A model generated the notes under the pieces. The model searched no databases, was not told the DNA's origin, and was given only the letters and a program-made list of their open reading frames with translations. Positions 25,861-33,183 of a stretch of DNA of 33,183 nt are shown here, piece after piece. How positions within the stretch are numbered: the stretch's first letter is position 1; each line of letters begins with the position of its first letter. This DNA is from Hymenobacter sp. (lineage in GTDB: Bacteria > Bacteroidota > Bacteroidia > Cytophagales > Hymenobacteraceae): the NCBI GenBank assembly GCA_025354605.1, contig JANXMN010000094.1, forward strand, positions 1 to 33,183. The letters run 5' to 3'. The translations under genes were made by a program, and so were the position numbers.

Positions 25861-27525
25861 ATGTCGAGAATCGTCCGCTATGCACTGCTGGGGCTGCTGA
25901 GCCTGGGTTGCGCCTTTGTTCCCGCCAACCCGGCCCCGGCGGCCGCCACTCCGGGCCGGGCCACTGCCCGCGCCCCGCGCCACCCCACGCCCCCGACGCG
26001 GCCGCGCTCGCCCCGGCAGCTGTTTCCGGGCCTGTTTGAGGCCGTGCAGCTGGGCCGGATTTTCCCCGACAACAAAACCTTTGTCGATGCCCGGCCCCGG
26101 CAGCGGCCGGCCACCATTCTGGCGGCTTGGCGGCGCGGAAAAAACCAGCCCGGCTTTCAGCTGCAAGCTTTTGTGCTGGCGCACTTCACCCTGCCAGCGG
26201 CGGATGCGCAGCCCTTCGTGAGCGACGTGCGGGCCGGCCTGCGCCACCACCTCGACACGCTCTGGACGGTACTGGCCCGGCCCGCGGCCCCGCCCGCGTC
26301 GGCGGCCGACTCGCTGGTGCCGTACCGCTCGCTGGTGCCGCTGCCCAAGCCCTGCCTGGTGCCGGGCGGGCGCTTCCGGGAGGTGTACTACTGGGACTCG
26401 TACTTCACGATGCTGGGGCTGGCCGAGGCCGGCAAAACCCGGCTGCTGCACGACATCACCGACAATTTTGCTTACCTCATCGGGCGGTTTGGGTTCGTGC
26501 CCAACGGCAACCGCACCTACTACCTGAGCCGTTCGCAGCCACCATTTTTTGCCGCCATCGTGCAGCTGCTGGCGCAGAAGGGCGGCCCCGCCGAGCTGCG
26601 CCGCTACCGCCCCGCCCTCGCAGCCGAGTACCGCTACTGGATGCTGGGGGCCGAAACCCTGAAGCCCGGCACCGCCGCCCACCGCGTGGTGCGCCTGCCC
26701 GGCGGCACGGTGCTGAACCGCTACTGGGACGAGAGCGACCAGCCCCGGGAGGAATCGTACGCCGAAGACGTGGCCGCTGCCAAAAAGAGCACCCAGCCGG
26801 CCGCGCAGTTCTACCACCACATGCGGGCCGGGGCGGCTTCGGGCTGGGACTTCAGCAGCCGCTGGTTTCGGCCCGGCGGCGGGCTGGAGAGCATTCAGAC
26901 CACCGACCTTCTCCCCATCGACCTCAACGCCCTGCTCTACAACCTGGAGCTGACCCTGGCCGACGCGGCCCGCGCCGCCGGGCAGCCCGCGCAGGCCCAG
27001 GCCTACCGGGCCAAGGCCGCGCAGCGCAAAGCCGCCCTGCTGGCCCTGAGCTGGGACGCGGCGGCGGGTTGGTTTCAGGACTACAACTGGCGGCAGCAGC
27101 GCCGCTCGGCGGTGCGCAGCCTGGCGGGGGTGTTCCCGCTGGCCTACGGGCTGGCTACTCCGGCGCAGGCGGCCCGGGTGGGGGCGGGGCTGCGGCAGGA
27201 TTTTCTGGAGCCCGGCGGCCTCGTGACCACCCTGAACCGCACCGGGCAGCAGTGGGATGCCCCCAACGGCTGGGCCCCGCTGCAGTATCTGGCCATCGCA
27301 GGCCTGCGCCGCTACGGGCAGCGCCCCCTGGCCGATACCGTGGCCCACCGCTGGGTGCGCCTGAACACCCGCGTGTTTGCCCAAACCGGCAAGCTGCTGG
27401 AGAAATACGACGTGCTGGACCCCACCCGCGCCGCCGGCGGCGGCGAGTACCCTTTGCAGGACGGCTTCGGCTGGACCAACGGGGTGCTGCTGAAGCTGCT
27501 GAACCAGGCGCAGCCGGGGCGGTAG
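25861..27525 (+). CDS. treA: trehalase (GH37), exported
   Basis: PGGRFREVYYWDSYF (trehalase signature 1) and QQWDAPNGWAPLQ (signature 2); N-terminal signal/lipobox-like sequence. Confidence 0.95.
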   Translation: MSRIVRYALLGLLSLGCAFVPANPAPAAATPGRATARAPRHPTPPTRPRSPRQLFPGLFEAVQLGRIFPDNKTFVDARPRQRPATILAAWRRGKNQPGFQLQAFVLAHFTLPAADAQPFVSDVRAGLRHHLDTLWTVLARPAAPPASAADSLVPYRSLVPLPKPCLVPGGRFREVYYWDSYFTMLGLAEAGKTRLLHDITDNFAYLIGRFGFVPNGNRTYYLSRSQPPFFAAIVQLLAQKGGPAELRRYRPALAAEYRYWMLGAETLKPGTAAHRVVRLPGGTVLNRYWDESDQPREESYAEDVAAAKKSTQPAAQFYHHMRAGAASGWDFSSRWFRPGGGLESIQTTDLLPIDLNALLYNLELTLADAARAAGQPAQAQAYRAKAAQRKAALLALSWDAAAGWFQDYNWRQQRRSAVRSLAGVFPLAYGLATPAQAARVGAGLRQDFLEPGGLVTTLNRTGQQWDAPNGWAPLQYLAIAGLRRYGQRPLADTVAHRWVRLNTRVFAQTGKLLEKYDVLDPTRAAGGGEYPLQDGFGWTNGVLLKLLNQAQPGR

Positions 27526-27607
27526 AAGAAGCAAAAAATGCCACCATGCAGCACATGCTGCACAGTAAGCAGAGGCGAAGCACCTATACCGGAACCCCCA
27601 ACTGCTG

Positions 27608-27660
27608 GCGCACCGGGCTGCTGGCGCGCGACTGCGACGTGCGCCTGCAGCCCGGTGCGC
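27608..27660. repeat. long near-perfect hairpin
   Basis: GCGCACCGGGCTGC (27608-27621) is the exact reverse complement of GCAGCCCGGTGCGC (27647-27660), with further inner pairing GGCGCGC/GTGCGCC. Confidence 0.75.
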
Positions 27661-27772
27661 AACCGCCGCCCGATGTTTTGGCACGGTTTTGCAATGTGCC
27701 CTTGCAGCAGCCAGAAACTGGGGCTTACATCCCCCGCTGGCCGGTTTCTTTCACACCACTTCGTTTACGGTT

Positions 27773-28582
27773 ATGAAAATTTCACGCCTCCCGGGCGGCC
27801 TGGCCGCGGCTTGCCTATTGTTTTCTGCGCTGGCGGTTTCGGCCCAGGGAGCCCGCGATGCCTACGGCAACCCCAAGGCTGCGCCCTCGCCCCGCCCGAT
27901 GGGGACCCCGGCCCGCCGCGCTCCCGCCACGTCGCAGCAACCCGCTTATTCCCCTGCTGCTACCTCGGCTGGCGGCGTGCGCTTCGGCTTCCGCGCCGGG
28001 CTGAACGTGGCCGACCTGCAGGGTGATGCCGTGCAGAGCTTCACCAACCTGGCCGGTTACGTACCCAACGGCGCGATTACCAAAGAAATGCGCCCGGGCT
28101 TCTACGCCGGCGTGTTTGCCACCCTGCCGCTGGGTCCCGGCTTCGCTATCGAGCCCGGCATCACCTACGCCGAAAAAGGAGCGGTGCTCATCGGTACGCT
28201 GCCTTTTCCGGCCCTCGATTTCCTGAATGCCCGCGTGGCCGGCACGGCCCGCTTAGCCTACATTGATGTGCCGGTGTTGGCCAAAGTATACCTCACGCCC
28301 AGCTTCTACCTCTACGCCGGCCCACAGGCCTCGTTCCTCGTTTCGGGCAAGGCCCGCGTCGATGCCAGCGTGCTCGGCTTCTCGGCCTACAAGGAAGATT
28401 TCGACGTGGCGGGCCAGCTGCGCAAAGTTGACTTTGCCGCCGTGGGTGGCCTGGGCTATCAGTTCGAAAACGGCCTGGGCCTGAGCGCCGGCTACGACTA
28501 CGGCTTCAGTTCGCTCGACTCGGGCAACCGCTTCCAGGCCTACAACCGCGTGGCCAAAGTCGGCCTCAGCTACTCCTTCTAA
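27773..28582 (+). CDS. porin family / outer-membrane beta-barrel protein
   Basis: ATG at 27773, signal peptide MKISRLPGGLAAACLLFSALAVSAQ, RFGFRAGLNVADLQG..., YAEKGAVLIG, C-term KVGLSYSF. Confidence 0.85.
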   Translation: MKISRLPGGLAAACLLFSALAVSAQGARDAYGNPKAAPSPRPMGTPARRAPATSQQPAYSPAATSAGGVRFGFRAGLNVADLQGDAVQSFTNLAGYVPNGAITKEMRPGFYAGVFATLPLGPGFAIEPGITYAEKGAVLIGTLPFPALDFLNARVAGTARLAYIDVPVLAKVYLTPSFYLYAGPQASFLVSGKARVDASVLGFSAYKEDFDVAGQLRKVDFAAVGGLGYQFENGLGLSAGYDYGFSSLDSGNRFQAYNRVAKVGLSYSF

Positions 28583-28670
28583 TACCCGTTATCCGGCCGG
28601 TTAGCGGCCATTCTATTTCCTGATTCTTATTCCGCCGATATAGTCGTCATTATCCGAGATATATTAAAAA

Positions 28671-28704
28671 AAAGGCCCCGTCGCTGCAACGACGGGGCCT
28701 TTCT
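28671..28704 (+). terminator. rho-independent terminator
   Basis: AAAGGCCCCGTCG / CGACGGGGCCTTT, 6-nt loop. A-run before and T-rich after, so possibly bidirectional. Confidence 0.85.
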
Positions 28705-28708
28705 GGTT

Positions 28709-28789
28709 AGTAGCGTGGACTCTGTGAGTCCGCGCATGGTTTCGTTCGGGTATCGTTCAGCCGCGCGGACTCGCAGCGTCCACGCTACT
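28709..28789. repeat. REP-like inverted repeat
   Basis: AGTAGCGTGGACTCTGTGAGTCCGCGC (28709-28735) versus reverse complement of 28763-28789: 25/27 identical. Confidence 0.75.
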
Positions 28790-28792
28790 GCG

Positions 28793-30799
28793 CTACCGTG
28801 CGCCCACGGCCTGGCTGCCGCTCAGGCCGGCGGCCAGACGCACGAGACGCACGAGCTCGGCGCGGTAGCCGTCGGCATCGGCGCCGCGCGCGCCGTCGGC
28901 CAGCTGTTCGGTGGCGGCCCAGGTGGCGGTGCCGCGCTGCTCGCTCTGGCGCAGCAGCATGCCGAACTGGGCCACGGCGGCGGCAAAGCGCAGGTCGGCC
29001 GTGGCGCTGGCAATGGGCGTGGCGGCCCCCACCAGCGGCTGGGCCAGCAGCTTGCTGGTGCTGCCCTGCGGCTCTTTGTAGCGCAGCTTCACCGTCAGCA
29101 CGTCGTTGGTGAGGAACTGCTGCATGGAAGCCGTCGTAGGCCGGGTGGGCTGGTACTTGAGCTCGTCAATCAGGGGCTGGCTGCTGCCCACGGGCACGAT
29201 TTCGTAGAGGGCCGTCACGGTGTGGCCCGCGCCGAGCTCGCCGGCATCCTTGCGGTCGTTGTTGAAGTCTTCGGCTTCGAGCAGGCGGTTTTCGTAGCCT
29301 ACCAGGCGGTAGTTGGCCACGCGGGCGGGGTTGAACTCGATTTGCAGCTTCACATCCTTGGCCACGGTGAAGAGCGTGCCGCCAAACTGCGCCACCAGCA
29401 CCCGGCCGGCCTCGTCGAGGTTGTCGAGGTAGGCGTAGTTGCCGTTGCCCTTGTCGGCCAGCATTTCCATGCGCGAGTCGCGCAGGTTGCCGCGCCCGCA
29501 GCCCAGCACGGTCAGGAACACGCCGCTCTCGCGCTGGTCCACAATCAACTGCTCCATGGCCGCATCCGAGCTTTCGCCCACGTTGAAGTCGCCGTCGGTG
29601 GCCAGAATCACCCGGTTGTTGCCTTCCTTTTTGAAGTGCTGGCGGGCCGTGGCGTAGGCCAGGCGCAGGCCCGCGCCCCCGGCCGTGGAGCCGCCGGCCT
29701 GCAGCCGGTCAATGGCATCGAGAATAACTTCGGGCTGCGCGCCGGGCGTGGGCGGCAGCACCAGGCCGGCCGCGCCGGCGTAGGCCACCAGGGCCACGTG
29801 GTCCTGGGGCCGCAGCTGTTTCACCAGCAGCTTCAGGCCGGCCTGCACCAGCGGCAGCTTGTCGGCCTCGTCCATCGAGCCCGACACATCGACCAGAAAC
29901 ACCAGGTTGGCGGGCGGCAGCTGGGCGGTTTCCACGCGCCGGGCCTGCACGCCGACGCGGGCCAGCTGGTGGGCCGGGTTCCAGGGGCACACCGCCAGCT
30001 CGGTGCTGATGCGCACGGGGTCGGGCGAGGTGGCGGCCGGGGCGGCGTAGTCGTAGCGGAAGTAGTTCAGCATTTCCTCCACCCGCACGGCATCGCGCGG
30101 GGGCAGCTGGCCCTCGTTCAGGAAGCGCCGCACATTCGAGTAGGAGGCATTGTCCACGTCGAGCGCGAAGGTGCTGAGCGGGGTTTTCTTCGCCTCAAAA
30201 AAGGTGTTTTCCTTGATGTGGGCGTAGGTGTCGCCAGCCCCGGCCTCGTCGCGGGCGGGCAGCGTGGGCCGGGGCGCGCTCCAGGCAGGTGCCGCTTGGT
30301 ACTCGGCCAGGTAGTCCGCGGAGGTTGCCGGCGCGGCTCTTTTCGCGTCGTAGGCTGTGCCCCGCCCGGCTTTGGTTTTCAAGGCCCTGTCCCGGCGCAA
30401 CAGCCCGCCCGTCATGCCTCGCGCCACCACCACTTCGTTTAGCTGTTTTTGGTCAACGGTCAGGCGCACATCCATGGTGTGGCGCGTTCCCACGGTCTGT
30501 TCCAGCGGGCGGTAGCCCACGTAGCTAAACACCAGCACCGCGTGGGCCGCGCCGGGCACCCGCAGCGAGTACCGCCCCTGCACGTCGGAGCTGATGCCAA
30601 CCAGGGTGCCTTTGATGAGAACCGTCACGCCCGGTAGGGCCTGGCCGGTAGCCTGGTCGGTTATCCGGCCCGACACCACCCAGTCCTGAGTGGTGTTGCC
30701 CAGTGGGCCGGAAGCGGGGGCGGTACCCGGCCCCACCTGGGCCATGCCGGGGGAGGAAGCCAGCAATGCCAGCAGCGGGAGCAACAGCAATTTTTTCAT
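28793..30799 (-). CDS. YfbK-like von Willebrand factor A protein with CarboxypepD-reg-like domain
   Basis: ATG at 30799 (MKKLLLLPLLALLASSPGMAQ); VVSGRITDQATGQALPGVTVLIKGT; VEEMLNYFRYDY; LVFLVDVSGSMDEADKLPLV. Confidence 0.9.
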   Translation of the reverse strand: MKKLLLLPLLALLASSPGMAQVGPGTAPASGPLGNTTQDWVVSGRITDQATGQALPGVTVLIKGTLVGISSDVQGRYSLRVPGAAHAVLVFSYVGYRPLEQTVGTRHTMDVRLTVDQKQLNEVVVARGMTGGLLRRDRALKTKAGRGTAYDAKRAAPATSADYLAEYQAAPAWSAPRPTLPARDEAGAGDTYAHIKENTFFEAKKTPLSTFALDVDNASYSNVRRFLNEGQLPPRDAVRVEEMLNYFRYDYAAPAATSPDPVRISTELAVCPWNPAHQLARVGVQARRVETAQLPPANLVFLVDVSGSMDEADKLPLVQAGLKLLVKQLRPQDHVALVAYAGAAGLVLPPTPGAQPEVILDAIDRLQAGGSTAGGAGLRLAYATARQHFKKEGNNRVILATDGDFNVGESSDAAMEQLIVDQRESGVFLTVLGCGRGNLRDSRMEMLADKGNGNYAYLDNLDEAGRVLVAQFGGTLFTVAKDVKLQIEFNPARVANYRLVGYENRLLEAEDFNNDRKDAGELGAGHTVTALYEIVPVGSSQPLIDELKYQPTRPTTASMQQFLTNDVLTVKLRYKEPQGSTSKLLAQPLVGAATPIASATADLRFAAAVAQFGMLLRQSEQRGTATWAATEQLADGARGADADGYRAELVRLVRLAAGLSGSQAVGAR

Positions 30800-30900
30800 G
30801 GCAGCAAAAGGGTTGGTGAATGATGCCCGGTTGATGCGGGGCCGGGCCGGATTGCACACGACGCCCCAAAAATTTCCACCCCTCACCCGGCCGCAGCAAG

Positions 30901-30952
30901 TGTACCATCAGGTGGCGTACCAAAAAAAGATGGTACAGCTGCTGATGGTACA
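30901..30952. promoter_or_regulatory. repeated operator-like motif in divergent promoter region
   Basis: TGTACCATC at 30901 and its reverse complement GATGGTACA at 30929 and 30944, between divergent VWA and sigma-factor genes. Confidence 0.4.
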
Positions 30953-31022
30953 GCAGCGGACCCGCGGCAGCGGTCACGTTGCACTCTACTAATGGCGGCG
31001 GCGTTCTTAACTTTCCCCCGCC

Positions 31023-31709
31023 ATGTTCTTCCGCCGCTCGCCGTCCGCCGCTGCCGCCCCGCTCTCCGACCAGGAGCTGCTGGCCCGCTACCGCGCGCAC
31101 GGCGACGTGGCCGACCTCGGCCGGCTCTACGACCGCTACCTGCCCGAGGCATTTGCCGTGTGCCGGCGCTACCTGGCTCCGCCCGACGAAGATGCCCAGG
31201 ATGCCACCATGCAGCTTTTCGAGCATCTGGTGAAGGTGCTGCGCACCCACGCGCCCGACAACTTCGCCGCCTGGCTGCACACCACCGCCCGCAACCACTG
31301 CCTGATGCAGCTGCGGGCCAAAAAAAGAGCCGGCCCCAGCGCCGGCCCGCTCATCATCAGCTTTCCCGATGCCGCCGATGTGGAATCGGCCGCCGCCCGG
31401 CATCTGCCCGATGAAACGGCGGCCGCCGAAGAAGCCGCTGATGCCGAGCAGCGCCTGCAAACCGTAGAAGATGCGCTCAACCAACTGCCTCCGGCCCAGC
31501 GCCGCTGCCTGGAATTGTTTTACCTCGAAAAGAAAAGCTACCGCGAAATCGCCTCCGAAACCGGCCTCGACCTGAACCTGGTGCGCAGCCACCTGCAAAA
31601 CGGCAAGCGCATGCTCCGCCGCCAGCTCGACCCGCCCGATGCCGCGCCCACTGCCGCTGACCGCCTCACTCCGCCCCCCGCGCCCGTTCCCATCCATGTC
31701 GCCCGCTGA
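31023..31709 (+). CDS. ECF-type RNA polymerase sigma factor
   Basis: LLARYRAHGDVADLGRLYDRYLP (region 2), LNQLPPAQRRCLELFYLEKKSYREIASETGLDLNLVRSHLQNGKRMLRR (region 4). Confidence 0.9.
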   Translation: MFFRRSPSAAAAPLSDQELLARYRAHGDVADLGRLYDRYLPEAFAVCRRYLAPPDEDAQDATMQLFEHLVKVLRTHAPDNFAAWLHTTARNHCLMQLRAKKRAGPSAGPLIISFPDAADVESAAARHLPDETAAAEEAADAEQRLQTVEDALNQLPPAQRRCLELFYLEKKSYREIASETGLDLNLVRSHLQNGKRMLRRQLDPPDAAPTAADRLTPPPAPVPIHVAR

Positions 31710-33039
31710 TTCGCCCTTTGCCCCGCTCTCCGCCCCCGGCCCGCACCCGGCTACGGCGGAGCTGCGCGCCTACGCGGCCGGCACCCTCGCGCCCGCCGAC
31801 GAGCACCGCATCGAGGCCCACACCCTCGACTGCGAGCGCTGCGCCGAGCTGCTCGATGGTTTCGCGATGACCGATGCCGCCACCACCGACCAGGCCCTGG
31901 CCGAATTGCGTGCCCGCCTCCAGGCCCGCGTGGGCGCCGACCTGGCCCTGCCCGCCGCGCCGCTGGCGGCCAGCCGGCCCTTGTGGCCGCGCCTGGCTGC
32001 CGCCGTGGCCCTGCTCGGAGCCGTTGGGGCCGGCCTTTGGGGCTGGGAGCACCAGCCCGCCGCGGAGCACGTGGTGGCCGTCAACCAATCGGCTCCGCGG
32101 CCGACGGCCACTATTGGTTCGGTTGCCCAAGCGCCCCGCCTGGGAAATGCAGCGGCCGCCGCGTCGTCAGCTACCCCCAATGCAGCTTCGGCCGCGGTGC
32201 CCGCAGCTTCAGATGCCGCCGTTGCCAATCGTGGCGCGGCATCGGTAGCTTCGCCGGTGCTGCCAACACCGGCCCACCAGCCCGCTGCCGATTATGCGGT
32301 GCTGTCCCCGCGCCGCCGGTCAGCCGGCCTGATTCCTCCCGCCCAACAACCAGACCGCGAAAAGCTGGCCGCCGCAACCAGCAACGCGGCGGATGACAGC
32401 CCGGACGCAGTGGCCGCAACCAGCCGCGATGAGCCGCTGCGCGAAACCCTGGACAGCAGAGCTGCTTCGGCGGCCCCGGCCCCGGCGGCGGCCAAAACCC
32501 GCGAAGCCCCGGCGCTTGGCCGCGCCGAGGCAGCTGCTGGGCTAGCCGTAGCTCGGCTGGCCCGCCCATCGGCGGCAGCACCAAGTGGCCAGGTAGCAAC
32601 AACGGCCGCGCCGGCGGCTGATTCGTCCCAAGATGCCAAGAAGGAAGTTGTAGTAGCCGCCGGCAAAGCCAAAATGGCCAACTCGCCCACCGGGCTGCCC
32701 GGCAACTCGGTGCGGGTACTCAACAAACCCATGCCGGCCGTTCCGGCCATTGCGCCCGCGCCAGTGGGTGGTACGCCAGCGCTCAAAGAATACCTGCGCC
32801 GCCAGGCTACCGGATTCGAACCCGAGGAGAATGCCCGCCACCTGCCGGGCGGTTCCGTGAAGGTGCGCTTCGTAGTGGGTGCCGATGGTAAGGTGAACCA
32901 CCTGCAAGTAGTGCGCGGCCTGCGGGCCGATTACGACGCCGAGGCGCTACGCATTATCTGCGAGGGCCCCGCCTGGCGGCCTGGCATTGCCAACGGCCGC
33001 CGCGCCGCCCTGCCCATGGAGCTGACGATAAGCTTTTGA
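31696..33039 (+). CDS. zinc-finger anti-sigma-like membrane protein fused to TonB C-terminal domain
   Basis: ATG at 31696 overlaps the sigma gene end. H-x3-C-x2-C (HTLDCERC), TM segment (LAAAVALLGAVGAGLWGW), C-term GGSVKVRFVVGADGKVNHLQVVRGLRADYDAEALRIICEGPAWRPGIANGRRAALPMELTISF. Confidence 0.8.
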   Translation: MSPADSPFAPLSAPGPHPATAELRAYAAGTLAPADEHRIEAHTLDCERCAELLDGFAMTDAATTDQALAELRARLQARVGADLALPAAPLAASRPLWPRLAAAVALLGAVGAGLWGWEHQPAAEHVVAVNQSAPRPTATIGSVAQAPRLGNAAAAASSATPNAASAAVPAASDAAVANRGAASVASPVLPTPAHQPAADYAVLSPRRRSAGLIPPAQQPDREKLAAATSNAADDSPDAVAATSRDEPLRETLDSRAASAAPAPAAAKTREAPALGRAEAAAGLAVARLARPSAAAPSGQVATTAAPAADSSQDAKKEVVVAAGKAKMANSPTGLPGNSVRVLNKPMPAVPAIAPAPVGGTPALKEYLRRQATGFEPEENARHLPGGSVKVRFVVGADGKVNHLQVVRGLRADYDAEALRIICEGPAWRPGIANGRRAALPMELTISF

Positions 33040-33069
33040 GTGAACAGGAACCGTAAGCACGATAAAAGC

Positions 33070-33183
33070 ACGTCATGCTGAACGCAGTGAAGCATCTCTA
33101 CCGTGGAAGTAATTAGACATAAGTAGGTCGGAGTAATTAGTTTGCATTATACCTTTTCTTTGCGGGATGAGCCGCGTGAACAC
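33070..33183. repeat. partial REP-like element, related to 7364-7459
   Basis: ACGTCATGCTGA[ACGCAGTG]AAGCATCTCTACCG shares both flanks with the 7364-7459 arms but differs in the middle 8 nt; runs to the window edge. Confidence 0.55.

Noticed and set aside
25849-27776. 611-aa minus ORF and 549-aa plus ORF over trehalase
   Set aside because: Trehalase signatures fix the real frame; the others are compositional artefacts.
28715-30442. 575-aa plus ORF opposite the VWA gene
   Set aside because: Antisense shadow of a clear YfbK-like gene.

Overview
This is a high-GC Bacteroidota chromosome window; protein style, the T9SS sorting domain and the repeat types suggest Hymenobacter or a relative (inference). 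Flanking content is ordinary: radical SAM protein, GNAT, kelch lipoprotein plus OMP, tRNA-Gly(CCC), trehalase, porin-like OMP, YfbK-like VWA protein, and an ECF sigma factor with a zinc-finger/TonB-C anti-sigma. The centre, about 7.5-25.7 kb, is accessory-like. Its main content is a four-gene minus-strand cluster (16546 to 7548) that looks like an NTP/NAD-dependent conflict system: a multi-TIR protein, a giant membrane-spanning STAND NTPase, a patatin-like phospholipase, and a protein with the domain order of the animal ASK1 N-terminus (DRHyd-like domain plus TPR-S / MAP3K-TRAF-binding scaffold). A tandem pair of full-length paralogs of no family I recognise is encoded divergently from it. A second minus-strand block holds a PGRP-type amidase without a signal peptide, a helical protein, a secreted protein with a likely beta-barrel C-terminus, and an alpha/beta-hydrolase lipoprotein. 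Two intergenic arrays have strict 21-nt phasing of a short core. One has about 13 phased positions; the other has 5 sites and switches core orientation midway. REP-like inverted repeats and an NHL-repeat/T9SS pseudogene are also present. All assignments were made by reading motifs by eye; no database search was run.
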